This document shows, piece by piece, positions 28,022 through 36,101 of a stretch of DNA of 64,000 nt. The stretch lies in NCBI RefSeq assembly GCF_009753715.1, contig NZ_WQMS01000006.1, positions 124,001 through 188,000 on the forward strand. The letters run 5' to 3'. Origin of the DNA: Sphingomonas horti. GTDB taxonomy: Bacteria > Pseudomonadota > Alphaproteobacteria > Sphingomonadales > Sphingomonadaceae. A program made the translations under genes and the position numbers. Position 1 is the stretch's first letter. The number at the start of each line of letters is the position of its first letter. The notes below the pieces were generated by a model that saw only the letters and a list, made by a program, of their open reading frames with translations, did not search any database and was not told the origin of the DNA.

Positions 28022-28702
28022 CTATGGCAGGCGCACGCCGAAGCCGGCGGCGAAGGCGCGGGTGCCGGTGGGCGTCACGTCCAGCGCGCGCGAACCGTGC
28101 CGGCGACGCACCCAGCCGCGGGCGAGCGCGGCCGTGCAGATCGCGGCCCCGGCCTGCCCCGCCAGGTGATGGCGGCGCTCGCTCCAGTCCAGGCAGGGCC
28201 GGCAGGTCGGGCGCCGGCGTGCGGGGACCTCGATGTCCAGCGATCCGAGCAGGGCGGTGCCGCTGTCGCTGAGCGCGGCGCCGTCGGCGGAAAGACGCAG
28301 ATGGCCCGCTCCGGCGAGCGCGGCGAACAGCGCGACGCCGAGCTCGCCGGCCAGATGGTCGTAGCAGATGCGGGCCTTGCGCAAGGCCGCGTCGCGCGGC
28401 CCGGGGCGCGGCAGGCGGCCGATCCGATCGGCGGTAACGAGTTGCAGCCCTTCGAGGATGGCGCCGATCTCCGCGGACGCGATGCGGAAATAGCGGTGCC
28501 GCCCCTGCGCCTCGACCGCGAGCATCCCGGCGGCGACTAGTTGGGCAAGATGGCCGCTCGCCGTCTGCGGCGTGACGCCGGCGGCCTCCGCCAGCTCGCC
28601 GGCAGTAAAGGCGCGGCCGTCCATCAGCGCGTACAGCATTGCCGCGCGGGTGGGGTCACCGATCAGCGATGCGGTTTCTGCCAGCCGGATGATCGTGGTC
28701 AT
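28022..28702 (-). CDS. ArsR-family transcriptional regulator
   Basis: 226 aa. The first ~90 residues are a winged helix (LIGDPTRAAMLYALMDGRAFTAGELAEAAGVTPQTASGHLAQL, then GMLAVEAQGRHRYFRIAS). The longer C-terminal half has CLDWSERRHHLAGQAG and other Cys/His positions but no recognised sensor fold. It is divergent from the NIPSNAP/ABM pair across 96 bp, the likely regulatory target, and upstream of the FAD oxidoreductase on its own strand. The ligand is unknown. Confidence 0.87.
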   Translation of the reverse strand: MTTIIRLAETASLIGDPTRAAMLYALMDGRAFTAGELAEAAGVTPQTASGHLAQLVAAGMLAVEAQGRHRYFRIASAEIGAILEGLQLVTADRIGRLPRPGPRDAALRKARICYDHLAGELGVALFAALAGAGHLRLSADGAALSDSGTALLGSLDIEVPARRRPTCRPCLDWSERRHHLAGQAGAAICTAALARGWVRRRHGSRALDVTPTGTRAFAAGFGVRLP

Positions 28703-28798
28703 CGCGCCACCCTAGCATGGCGGCGGCCCCGATGCTTCGGACGAGAGCGAAACATCGAGGCGGCCCGCCGCCTACCAGCGGCGCGAGGAGGACGGCCC

Positions 28799-29113
28799 AT
28801 GATCACCTGCTTCATCCGCTACGAGTTGGACCCGTTCAAGGTCGAGGAATTTGAGCGCGACGCCGCCGTCTGGGGCGAGGCGATTCCGGCGTGCGGCGCC
28901 GATCTGATCGGCTATTTCGCGCCGCACGAAGGGTCGGCGACCGTCGGCTATGGGGTTTACACGATCGAGAGCCTCGCCGCGTACGAAGCCTATCGCGCGC
29001 GGTTGCGGGAACATGCCGCGGCGCGCGACAATTTCGCCTTCGCGAAGGCGGAGCAGTTCATCCGGCGCGAGGACCGGCTGTTCCTGCGGCCGATTGCGGG
29101 GCCCCGCGCATGA
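28799..29113 (+). CDS. NIPSNAP family protein
   Basis: 104 aa, start ATG 28799 behind GCGAGGAGG. Opening ITCFIRYELDPFKVEEFERDAAVWGEAIPACGADLIGYFAPHEG has the NIPSNAP dimeric alpha-beta barrel pattern, followed by YTIESLAAYEAYRARLREH. Biochemical role unknown. Its ATGA overlap with the next gene implies co-translation with an ABM-domain protein, and it is divergent from an ArsR regulator. Confidence 0.85.
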   Translation: MITCFIRYELDPFKVEEFERDAAVWGEAIPACGADLIGYFAPHEGSATVGYGVYTIESLAAYEAYRARLREHAAARDNFAFAKAEQFIRREDRLFLRPIAGPRA

Positions 29114-29460
29114 TCGCGGTGATGTCCGAGGGATGGACCGCCCCGGCGCACGGCTCTGAATATCTCGACCTGGCCGCGCGGCTCCGCCCGCTGCTGGACG
29201 GCGTACCGGGCTTCATTTCGGTCGAACGGTTCCGCAGCCTCTCCGACCCGGAAAAGCTGTTGTCGCTGTCGTTCTGGGAGGACGAAGGGGCAGTCGCCGC
29301 CTGGCGCAACCGGCCCGAGCACCGCGCCGGCCAGGCCCGCGGACGCAGCGGCGTGTTTCGCGACTACCGCATTCGAATCGCGGACGTTTCCCGGGACTAC
29401 ACGCTCCGGGATCGCGCGCAGGCGCCGGCGGATAGCGACGGCGGCCGCCCGCAAGCCTGA
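29110..29460 (+). CDS. Antibiotic biosynthesis monooxygenase (ABM) domain protein
   Basis: 116 aa. Ferredoxin-like ABM pattern: IAVMSEGWTAPAHGSEYLDLAARLRPLLDGVPGFISVERF, LLSLSFWEDEGAVAAWRNRPEH, with a charged C-terminal tail. Proteins of this type act on haem, quinones or reactive electrophiles; here the substrate cannot be inferred. It overlaps the NIPSNAP gene by four bases (ATGA), so the two form a unit likely controlled by the divergent ArsR protein. Confidence 0.82.
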   Translation: MIAVMSEGWTAPAHGSEYLDLAARLRPLLDGVPGFISVERFRSLSDPEKLLSLSFWEDEGAVAAWRNRPEHRAGQARGRSGVFRDYRIRIADVSRDYTLRDRAQAPADSDGGRPQA

Positions 29461-29530
29461 TCGAAATCAGGAACCGCCGCTTGCGCCCGGTCGTTTTGCG
29501 GCCCGGCTTCAACAAGTCGGGAGTAGAGTA

Positions 29531-30181
29531 ATGACACGCATTCAGAATCTGGCGCGAAGCATCGCGCTCTCGGGGTTGCTGATTGCGGCGGCGACGCCGG
29601 CGCTGGCCGGCGAGAAGGATCGGGCGCGTCAGACGATCGCCGAGGCCGATGCCAAGATAAGCGCCATGCTGCAGACCGGCGGCGCCGGCGTGGACGCATC
29701 GCTTTCCACCGAGGCGCAGGCGTCGCTGCGCGACGCGCGGGAGCAACTGGGACGGGGCCATGAGCGCCAGGCGATCAACGCGGCCCTGAAGGCGTCGGAA
29801 CTGGCTGACCGCGCGCTGGCCAAGACGCAGCAGGCGGAAAGCGCTGCCAGCGCCGCGCAGCAGATGCAGGCCCAGGCCGCGATCGGCGCGGCCCAGGACC
29901 AGGCGGCCGCGGCGAACGCCCGCGCCGACGCGGCGCAGGATGCGGCGCAAAGGGCCGCGGCCGATGCCGCCGCCGCGCGCGCGGCCGCAGCTACCGCAGC
30001 CGCCACGCCGCCGGCGCAGACGACGGTGACCACCTCGACGGAGACGAGCGGGGCGACCGTCACCTCTGGATCGGGCACCGTCCGCAAGGCGCCCGTGCAC
30101 AAGCGCCGCACGATCACGACGCGCACGGTGAAGACGACGCCGAAGGTCAAGACGACCACCACCGTCACCGAGCATCATTGA
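29531..30181 (+). CDS. Exported alanine-rich coiled-coil protein, unknown function
   Basis: 216 aa. Signal peptide with a clear hydrophobic core (SIALSGLLIAAATPALA) and an AxA-type cleavage site before GEKDRARQ. The mature part is helical: residues ~27-100 contain KDRARQTIAEADAKIS and LREAREQLGRG-like segments, then an Ala/Gln-rich coiled coil (~100-160) and a Thr/Lys/Arg-rich basic tail ending in EHH. No family is recognised. The composition suggests a periplasmic filament or envelope-binding protein, but this is a guess. Confidence 0.7.
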   Translation: MTRIQNLARSIALSGLLIAAATPALAGEKDRARQTIAEADAKISAMLQTGGAGVDASLSTEAQASLRDAREQLGRGHERQAINAALKASELADRALAKTQQAESAASAAQQMQAQAAIGAAQDQAAAANARADAAQDAAQRAAADAAAARAAAATAAATPPAQTTVTTSTETSGATVTSGSGTVRKAPVHKRRTITTRTVKTTPKVKTTTTVTEHH

Positions 30182-30289
30182 TTCGGCGGACCAGGGGCGC
30201 GGCCGGGCAAGGTCGCGCCCCTTCTTCATGCGCGCTTGCCATTGCGCGCAAAAGCCTGAAAGCTGGCCTTTGATAAGAGGGGGTCCAGC

Positions 30290-31603
30290 TTGGCGACGTT
30301 GATCAAGGAAGAAGCGGCTCACCGCGACGCAGGGCTCGTCCGGGAAATCGGCGTCTGGAGTTTTGCCGCGACCATCATCAACGTCGTGGTCGGCGGCGGC
30401 ATCTTCGCGGCGCCGGCGGCGCTGGCAGGATCGGTCGGGGCCTGGGCGCCCTTTGCCCTGCTCGCCTGCGGAGTGGCGATGGGTGCGATCGTGCTCTGCT
30501 GCGCGGAAGCCGGGAGCCGCGTCCCCTCGAGCGGGGGCACCTATGCCTATGTCGAAGCGGCCTTCGGTCCAGCGCTCGGCTTCATCGCCGGCATGATGCT
30601 GTGGCTGAGCTGCGTGCTGGCCGCGGGCGGGATCGCGGCGGCCTTCGCGGATGCGATCGTCGCGCTCTACCCGGTCGGATCCCCGGCCGTGCAGCGCGTG
30701 GTGCTGATCGTCGCCGTGATGGCGCTGGTCACCGGGATCAACCTGCGCGGCGCGCGGGAAGGCGCCCGTTTCGCCGGCATCGCCACCGTCGTGAAGCTGG
30801 TGCCGCTGCTGCTGTTCGTCGTTGTCGGCGCCTTCTGGGTCGATCCCGCCAATCTGAAGCCCACCGGCAGCATCGATCCGGGCTCTTTCGGGGCGGCGAT
30901 CATCCTGTCGATCTTCACCTTTTCCGGCATGGAAACGATGTTGAGCGCGAGCGGCGAAGTCTCGCGGCCGGAGCGCACCGTGCCCCGGGCGCTGATGCTG
31001 GCGATGGGCGGCGTGCTGTTGCTGTACATCGCGATCCAGGTGGTCGCGCAGGGACTGCTCGGGCCGCAGCTCGCTACGTCGAAGGAGCCGCTCGCCGAGG
31101 CGCTGGGCGTGGTCCATCCCGGGCTGGTGCTGGTCATCGCGCTGGGAGCCGCGATCTCGCGCGGTGCCTGGCTGGGCAGCGACGTGCTCGGCGCACCGCG
31201 CATCCTGTTCGCCTTTGCGCGCGACGGCTTTCTGCCGGCCCCGCTGGGCCGCATCAGCCAGCGCACCCAGGTGCCGACAGTGGCGATCCTGGTCCATTCC
31301 GTTATCGGTACCGCACTGGCCCTGATCGGCGAGTTCGACTGGCTGGTCCTGCTCTCCGCCCTTGCCACGGCGCCGATCTATATCGGCGCGTGCCTCGCCG
31401 CGGTGAAGCTGCGGCGCGACAATGTGCAGCTGCTGGGCACCGCTTTCCGCGTGCCCGGCCTGAAGGTGGCCGCGACCGTCGGGGTGCTCAGCATGGTGGC
31501 GCTGATCGCGCTCGGCCAGCCGAACGAAATCATCGGCTTGTTTGCGGCGATCGGGATCAGCGCGATTCTCTATCTCGCCCGGCGTTCGGTCGCGAGACGC
31601 TGA
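30290..31603 (+). CDS. APC-superfamily amino acid permease
   Basis: 437 aa with about 12 membrane segments. The first (FAATIINVVVGGGIFAAPAAL) carries the APC GGGIF loop; CCAEAGSRVPSSGGTYAYVEAAFG is the second conserved block, and FTFSGMETMLSASGEVSRPERTVPRAL matches the APC family. The start is TTG 30290 with AGAGGGGG six bases upstream. It imports or exchanges an amino acid or polyamine across the inner membrane; the substrate is unknown. It is probably transcribed alone, with a GC-rich palindrome just after the stop. Confidence 0.88.
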   Translation: MATLIKEEAAHRDAGLVREIGVWSFAATIINVVVGGGIFAAPAALAGSVGAWAPFALLACGVAMGAIVLCCAEAGSRVPSSGGTYAYVEAAFGPALGFIAGMMLWLSCVLAAGGIAAAFADAIVALYPVGSPAVQRVVLIVAVMALVTGINLRGAREGARFAGIATVVKLVPLLLFVVVGAFWVDPANLKPTGSIDPGSFGAAIILSIFTFSGMETMLSASGEVSRPERTVPRALMLAMGGVLLLYIAIQVVAQGLLGPQLATSKEPLAEALGVVHPGLVLVIALGAAISRGAWLGSDVLGAPRILFAFARDGFLPAPLGRISQRTQVPTVAILVHSVIGTALALIGEFDWLVLLSALATAPIYIGACLAAVKLRRDNVQLLGTAFRVPGLKVAATVGVLSMVALIALGQPNEIIGLFAAIGISAILYLARRSVARR

Positions 31604-31615
31604 GGCCGACGGCCT

Positions 31616-31632
31616 GACGCTCGTCGAGCGTC
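31616..31632 (+). other. GC-rich palindrome after the APC permease gene
   Basis: GACGCTCG-T-CGAGCGTC, 8-bp arms with a single central base, 12 bases after the stop. A second hairpin GTCGGT-TCGC-ACCGAC follows at 31644-31659. There is no T-run, so Rho-independent termination is not assured. Confidence 0.45.
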
Positions 31633-31832
31633 ATTCTCCATTCGTCGGTTCGCACCGACCTTCGCCGAACCCATGCCCTTGCCGGTCGAAGCAAGGCTGC
31701 ATGGGCAGAGGCCCGGGCGTAACCCAAGAGTGCGCGGCGGGGCGGTCGAGCTCCCCGGCCCCAACCGGCCCGCCGCCAAATGGCTCCGCCCCCTTCGGAG
31801 CCGCCCGGACGCACTCGAAGGAAGGACACGCC

Positions 31833-32168
31833 ATGTTTACCCGTCAACTTGCCAAGGCCCTGTTGGCCTCCGTTACCGCCGGTCTGGTCACGTTCGCGGT
31901 CAGCCCCGCCCAGGCCGAACTCAACGCGCCGCGCTCCGTGCTGGTCCGCTACAGCGACCTCGACCTGAAGTCGGATGCCGGCCGCACCACGCTCAACAAG
32001 CGGATCGCCTTCGCCGCCGGCACCGTCTGCGGGCCGGCCGACGCGCTCTCCTACGCGTCGCGCCACGCCATCGCGGCCTGCGAGGAGCGGGCGATCGCCA
32101 ATGCCAGCCGCGGCCTGGTCGAGGTGTTCGCCAGCGCGCAGGGCGAGATTCGCGTCGCCGCCAACTGA
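31833..32168 (+). CDS. UrcA family protein
   Basis: 111 aa. Signal peptide (LAKALLASVTAGLVTFAVSPAQA, cleavage before ELNAPRSV) followed by the UrcA pattern VRYSDLDLKSDAGRTTLNKRIAFAAGTVCG and a second Cys in HAIAACEERAIANA; the pair may form a disulfide. Small exported proteins of unknown function common in sphingomonads. The ATG at 31833 follows GAAGGA. A ~230-nt upstream region with two strong inverted repeats could be a structured leader, and a strong terminator follows. Confidence 0.88.
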   Translation: MFTRQLAKALLASVTAGLVTFAVSPAQAELNAPRSVLVRYSDLDLKSDAGRTTLNKRIAFAAGTVCGPADALSYASRHAIAACEERAIANASRGLVEVFASAQGEIRVAAN

Positions 32169-32222
32169 GCGGTCGTTTCCCCAGGCCCGGGTGCTTCCCC
32201 ATTTCCCCGGGCCGCAACGGAG

Positions 32223-32251
32223 CCCCGGCCCGCAAGGGCCGGGGTTTTTTT
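32223..32251 (+). terminator. Rho-independent terminator of the UrcA gene
   Basis: Perfect 9-bp stem CCCCGGCCC / GGGCCGGGG with a GCAA loop, followed by seven Ts. Confidence 0.92.
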
Positions 32252-32257
32252 CATTCC

Positions 32258-32408
32258 TCTCCTCGGCGGTGCCGGGGGGGCGCGCCGCGGAGCAGCGTGG
32301 TGGAGGGGCTGAGCGCGCAGCGCGAAGTAAGGGCCCTCCCTTCGCGACGGCCCCTCCACCACTCGCCTTCGGCGAGCGGCCTCCCTCCCCTGCAAAAGCA
32401 GGGGAAGA
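32258..32408 (+). repeat. Family A palindromic repeat, copy A5
   Basis: Nearly full element with a degenerate left end. GGTGGAGGGGC, centre, GGCCCCTCCACC, CTCGCC-TTC-GGCGAG hairpin, CTCCCTCCCC and the terminal hairpin ending GGGGAAGATTT are clear. It lies after the UrcA terminator and stops two bases short of the lytTR regulator stop codon. Confidence 0.85.
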
Positions 32409-32413
32409 TTTGA

Positions 32414-33160
32414 TTACCGCCCCGCCATTGCCTTGGCGTGATCGAGATAGGTGCGGCCGATCCGCACTTCCTCGCCATTGCCGAGATCGGCCGACCAAAC
32501 CCCACCGCCGTCATGCTTCAGGCCCTTGATCCGGTCGCGGCGGACGATCGTCGACCGATGGAGGCGGATGAACCGCTCGGGATCCAGCCGCGCTTCCAGC
32601 GCGCTGATGGTCTGGTGCAGCAGATAGCTGCGCTGGCCGATGTGAAGCCGCATATAGTCGCGCTCGGCGTCGATCCGCTCGATGTCCTCGGCCGCAATGC
32701 GGATCAGCTCGGATCGGTGGGGGACCCAGAACTCCGTCACGTAATTATTTGCCGGCGCGCCTGTCTCGACGCTGCCGCGCCGTTCGACGACGCGTTGCAG
32801 CGCGCGTGCCAGCCGGTCCGGCGAGACCGGCTTCAGCAGATAGTCGACCGCGGCGACGTTGAAGGCTTCGACGGCAAAGCTGTCGAACGCGGTCACGAAC
32901 ACGACCGCCGGTCGGTGCTTTGCCTGGCCCAGCGCGCGCGCGACGCCCATGCCGTCCAGCTCCGGCATCGAAATGTCGAGCAGCAGCGCTTCCGGCTCCA
33001 GCGCCTCGGTCAGCCGCAGGGCGGAATGACCATCCGACGCGGTGCCGACCAGCTCCACCAGCGGTTCCCGCGCGCACAGCACCTGCAGCCGCTCGACCGC
33101 AAGTGGCTCGTCGTCGACAATCAGGGTACGAACAGGCTTACCAATCGACTCAACAACCAT
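32414..33160 (-). CDS. LytTR-family DNA-binding response regulator
   Basis: 248 aa. Receiver domain with acidic pocket LIVDDEPLAV (Asp16/17), phosphoacceptor Asp62 (LLLDISMPELDG) and the conserved Lys in VDYLLKPVSPDRLARALQ. The C-terminal LytTR domain spans ~140-245 (ELIRIAAEDIERIDAERDYMRLHIGQRSYLLHQTISALE, FIRLHRSTIVRRDRIKGL). It overlaps the end of the upstream histidine kinase by 11 bases, so they form a two-component operon. Targets are unknown. Confidence 0.93.
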   Translation of the reverse strand: MVVESIGKPVRTLIVDDEPLAVERLQVLCAREPLVELVGTASDGHSALRLTEALEPEALLLDISMPELDGMGVARALGQAKHRPAVVFVTAFDSFAVEAFNVAAVDYLLKPVSPDRLARALQRVVERRGSVETGAPANNYVTEFWVPHRSELIRIAAEDIERIDAERDYMRLHIGQRSYLLHQTISALEARLDPERFIRLHRSTIVRRDRIKGLKHDGGGVWSADLGNGEEVRIGRTYLDHAKAMAGR

Positions 33161-34400
33161 CCCTCACCTCAGGCATCGCCAGGGTCACGACGAAGCCCCC
33201 GCCTTGCGGCGCGTGAGTCACCAGCCCCGCCTTGCTCCCGAAGCGTGCTTGGAGCCGATCGCGGACATTCGCAAGCCCGACCCCGGTGCCATGTTCGGCC
33301 GCGTCCCCCGGGCCCTTGCCGTCATCGGAGACGGTCAGCACCAATTTGCCGCGTTCGCTGCGGGCGGAAATCGAAATTTTCACCGGCCGGTTCGCCTTCG
33401 ACACGCCGTATTTGATCGCGTTTTCGACCAGCGGCTGGAGAATCAGGCCGGGCACGCACAGCCGCATCAGGTCTTCGGGAATATCGATGTCGGTCTCCAG
33501 CCGGTCCGGGAAGCGCACCGCCTCGATCGCCAGATAGAGACGCTGCAGCCGCACTTCCTCGGACAAGGGGACGTCGTCCATCGGATCGCCGGACAGGCTG
33601 GTCCGGTAGAAGGTCGACAGGTTCATGATCATCGCTTCCGCCTCGTCGTTGCGGCCGGTCATCACCAGCGACGAGAGCGAGTTCAGCGTGTTGAACAGGA
33701 AATGCGGATTGACCTGGTAGCGGAGTGCCCGGATCTCCGCTTCCTTCGCGGTCTGCTGATAGGCGGCGACGCGCCGCTCCGCCTCGCGCGTCTCGCTGGC
33801 GTATGAAATCGCGAGATACAGCGCCGCCCAGGCGGTCAGGAAGAAATAGCGGGAGACCGCGATCTCGGCGACGTTCTTCGCCAGGTACGGATGCCGGATC
33901 ATCTCCCGCAGCATCTCCGGATCGCGATAGATCACTTCCGGCTTGTAGGCGTTGAAGAAGAAGTAGTTGGCAAGGCCGATGCCGATCGCGCACGGGATCG
34001 CCGCGATGAACGCCACCGCGATGCGTTCGCCGAACGAGCGCTCGTCCACCTTGCGCAGGATGCCGTAGAGCAGGAAGGTCAGCGCGATGCCGGCGATGGT
34101 CACGCCGATGCGGCGCTGGACCAGCTCGAACTGATTGTCCCAGCCGACGATCAGCGACTGCGTCGACGCGATCACCACGTAGAACAGCCAGAAGCCGAGG
34201 ATCGAATATGTGGCGACCTCGAGCGCGACGCGGCTGCGCCGGCGATCGCCGGTGTCTTCCATCATTGTGCCCGTCCTAACGCTCCACAGGCTGGAAGGCG
34301 ACTGGGCGGCGCGCCCCCGGTCGAACCGCAGGGCGGGTTCATCGAACGGCAGCAGGAAACCGACGTCGGGCTCGTTCGTTACGGGAGCGTCAGAAGACAT
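33150..34400 (-). CDS. LytS/YpdA-type membrane sensor histidine kinase
   Basis: About 416 aa. Four hydrophobic segments in the N-terminal half (ILGFWLFYVVIASTQSLIVG, VTIAGIALTFLLYGIL, IAVAFIAAIPCAIGIGLANYFF, FFLTAWAALYLAISY). The His_kinase domain has its phospho-His in YQVNPHFLFNTLNSLSSL, the N box LILQPLVENAIKYG and a G box GTGVGLANVRDRL. It phosphorylates the overlapping LytTR regulator. The start is uncertain: ATG 34400 leaves only 16 bp to the divergent gene, whereas ATG 34265 (MMEDTGDRRR) would leave 151 bp for promoters. The intervening residues look plausibly coding. Confidence 0.88.
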   Translation of the reverse strand: MSSDAPVTNEPDVGFLLPFDEPALRFDRGRAAQSPSSLWSVRTGTMMEDTGDRRRSRVALEVATYSILGFWLFYVVIASTQSLIVGWDNQFELVQRRIGVTIAGIALTFLLYGILRKVDERSFGERIAVAFIAAIPCAIGIGLANYFFFNAYKPEVIYRDPEMLREMIRHPYLAKNVAEIAVSRYFFLTAWAALYLAISYASETREAERRVAAYQQTAKEAEIRALRYQVNPHFLFNTLNSLSSLVMTGRNDEAEAMIMNLSTFYRTSLSGDPMDDVPLSEEVRLQRLYLAIEAVRFPDRLETDIDIPEDLMRLCVPGLILQPLVENAIKYGVSKANRPVKISISARSERGKLVLTVSDDGKGPGDAAEHGTGVGLANVRDRLQARFGSKAGLVTHAPQGGGFVVTLAMPEVRDGC

Positions 34401-34416
34401 GACCTGGAGTGATCCC

Positions 34417-34665
34417 ATGGCCGACACCGGAACTCAAGACACGCCGCGCGACCCGCGCCAGGATGCCGGCCGCGATCCCTCGATCGAGAAGCGGCTGAAG
34501 CGGGACCCGTTCGATGCCGACGCGAAGGTCGATGCGGGGTCGGACGAATCGATGGACGCGTCCGACCCGCCCGCGGCTGCCGCGCCCGGCAGCCAGGACC
34601 CGGCGCCTTCCTCCGGCTATGACGAGGAGGCCGAGGCCGAAGCCGAGCGCGCCAACAGCCAGTGA
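34417..34665 (+). CDS. Small acidic, probably disordered protein
   Basis: 82 aa, ATG 34417 with GGAG seven bases upstream. Composition is Asp/Glu/Pro/Ala-rich (DAGSDESMDASDPPAAAAPG, YDEEAEAEAERANSQ) with no hydrophobic core, which suggests an intrinsically disordered cytosolic protein. No family is recognised. It is divergent from the sensor kinase. Confidence 0.55.
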   Translation: MADTGTQDTPRDPRQDAGRDPSIEKRLKRDPFDADAKVDAGSDESMDASDPPAAAAPGSQDPAPSSGYDEEAEAEAERANSQ

Positions 34666-34710
34666 AGGCGGGTTATCCACGGCTTTGATGCGACGGCGGC
34701 GGCGTTCGTC

Positions 34711-34732
34711 GCAACCTATGTTGCTTTGCAAC
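34711..34732 (+). promoter_or_regulatory. Overlapping GCAAC/GTTGC inverted repeats
   Basis: GCAAC-CTAT-GTTGC (34711-34724, with one unpaired base in the spacer) shares its GTTGC with GTTGC-TTT-GCAAC (34720-34732), giving three alternating half-sites ~100 bp upstream of the 34834 gene. It is either an operator or a switchable hairpin. Confidence 0.4.
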
Positions 34733-34833
34733 ACCCTTTCTGATTCGATCTTCGCGGGGACCGCGTGCGGTTAACGGGCCGGAAAGCACCGTGGGCGCAT
34801 AAGGTTAACGGCAAAAGGTCGGAGTACGAAGTG

Positions 34834-35385
34834 ATGGCGAGCAAGGTCGGACCCGCCGCTGGCGCGATGGCCCTGGTGGAGATGAAGGAATTTGCGAGCT
34901 TCCCCGCGGGGACGCAGCGCTATATCCGCCGCTCCCTCGATATCGGCCTGGATCGCGAGGACGCGATCAAGATCTGGTCGCGCGACATGGTCGAGGCCGC
35001 GAGCATCAAGGCGCAGACCAAGATGTACGAGCGGCTCGATGAAATCCGCGCGCTGGTGCCGGACGACAGCGGCCTCGACGCGGTCGAGCCGTTCATGACG
35101 CCGCTGGTGACGCTCAGCGCGTTCGACCTGGGGCAGGATCGCCTGGGCAGCTTTTCGGCCTATCGCTTTCTCTACGAGCGGCTGATCGGCCCGGGCGTGC
35201 GCCCGTGGCTGCCGAGCTCTTTCTGCGCGGCGGCCGCTCTGCCGCACCTGCATCCTGAGAAGCGGCGCAAGCTGCTCCAGTCGATCAGCGAAGCCGCGGC
35301 GACCGCGCCGGGCTGGTCGAGCCGGTCGCCCGCCTTCTACCCGCAATGGGTCGACAAGGTCGACACGACCTCGCTTCCCAACTGA
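34834..35385 (+). CDS. Conserved-looking hypothetical protein
   Basis: 183 aa from ATG 34834 (GTG 34831 also possible; GGAG lies 6-9 bases upstream). No recognised domain. It looks like a globular cytosolic protein: helical N-terminal half (FASFPAGTQRYIRRSLDIGLDREDAIKIWSRDMVEAA) and a Trp/Pro-rich end (APGWSSRSPAFYPQWVDKVD). No signal peptide or membrane segment. It is probably transcribed alone; the 168-bp upstream region carries the GCAAC repeats and two GGTTAACGG motifs. Confidence 0.6.
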   Translation: MASKVGPAAGAMALVEMKEFASFPAGTQRYIRRSLDIGLDREDAIKIWSRDMVEAASIKAQTKMYERLDEIRALVPDDSGLDAVEPFMTPLVTLSAFDLGQDRLGSFSAYRFLYERLIGPGVRPWLPSSFCAAAALPHLHPEKRRKLLQSISEAAATAPGWSSRSPAFYPQWVDKVDTTSLPN

Positions 35386-35528
35386 TTTCGTCGCGGCATC
35401 GGCGGCCTTGGTCGCCCCGCCTCTCGAGGCGGCTGCTTCGTCGAACGCCTCGTTCCCCCCGATGTGGCTTCTGTCACAGCGCGCCTCCGGCAGCCCGTTT
35501 ATGCAGGGCTGAAGTCACGGAGACGTTC

Positions 35529-36008
35529 ATGCTGTTCCACCTGTCGTTCGAAGCCGATGATCCGAAGCGCGTGGCCGAAGTGCTCGCCGAAATCTGGGGC
35601 GGCACCGCGCTGCCCTTTCCGCCGGTCGGCATCGGCTCGTGGATGGCGTTCCACGGCGCCGACAACGGCACGATGATCGAGGTCTATCCGCGCGGTACCA
35701 CGCTGACGGAAACCGGCGACGACGCGGTCGGCGTGATGGGTGAGCCGCGGCGGCACAACGGCGTCCATTTCGCGATGTCGACCGACCTGCCGCTCGATCG
35801 CGTGCTGGCGATCGCGGCCCGCGAAGGCTGGAGTGCGAAACATTGCCGTCGCGGCGGCAAATTCGGCGTCATCGAGGTCTGGATCGACGGCTGCCAGATG
35901 ATCGAGGTGCTGACGCCACAGATGCAGCGCGAATATCTCGACTGCGTGACCGTCGCCAACTGGACGCAGATGCTGGCAGCGGGCGCCCCGCAACCGCTCG
36001 CCGCCTGA
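35529..36008 (+). CDS. Hypothetical protein, VOC/glyoxalase-like fold suspected
   Basis: 159 aa from ATG 35529. Two repeated beta-alpha-beta units can be seen: LFHLSFEADDPKRVAEVLAEIWGG ... TMIEVYPRG and HFAMSTDLPLDRVLAIAAREG ... CQMIEVLTPQ. His and Glu sit at the positions used for metal in vicinal-oxygen-chelate proteins. The fold assignment is inference from this pattern; no enzyme activity can be named. No signal peptide. Confidence 0.6.
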   Translation: MLFHLSFEADDPKRVAEVLAEIWGGTALPFPPVGIGSWMAFHGADNGTMIEVYPRGTTLTETGDDAVGVMGEPRRHNGVHFAMSTDLPLDRVLAIAAREGWSAKHCRRGGKFGVIEVWIDGCQMIEVLTPQMQREYLDCVTVANWTQMLAAGAPQPLAA

Positions 36009-36101
36009 GAGCTTCCTCGCGCCGTGCCGGACCTCCCCGGCCGGCATCCGCCTCCCACTCTCCCCGACCCGCAAGGAGGCGGTCCCCGGTCCTGAATCCC
36101 C

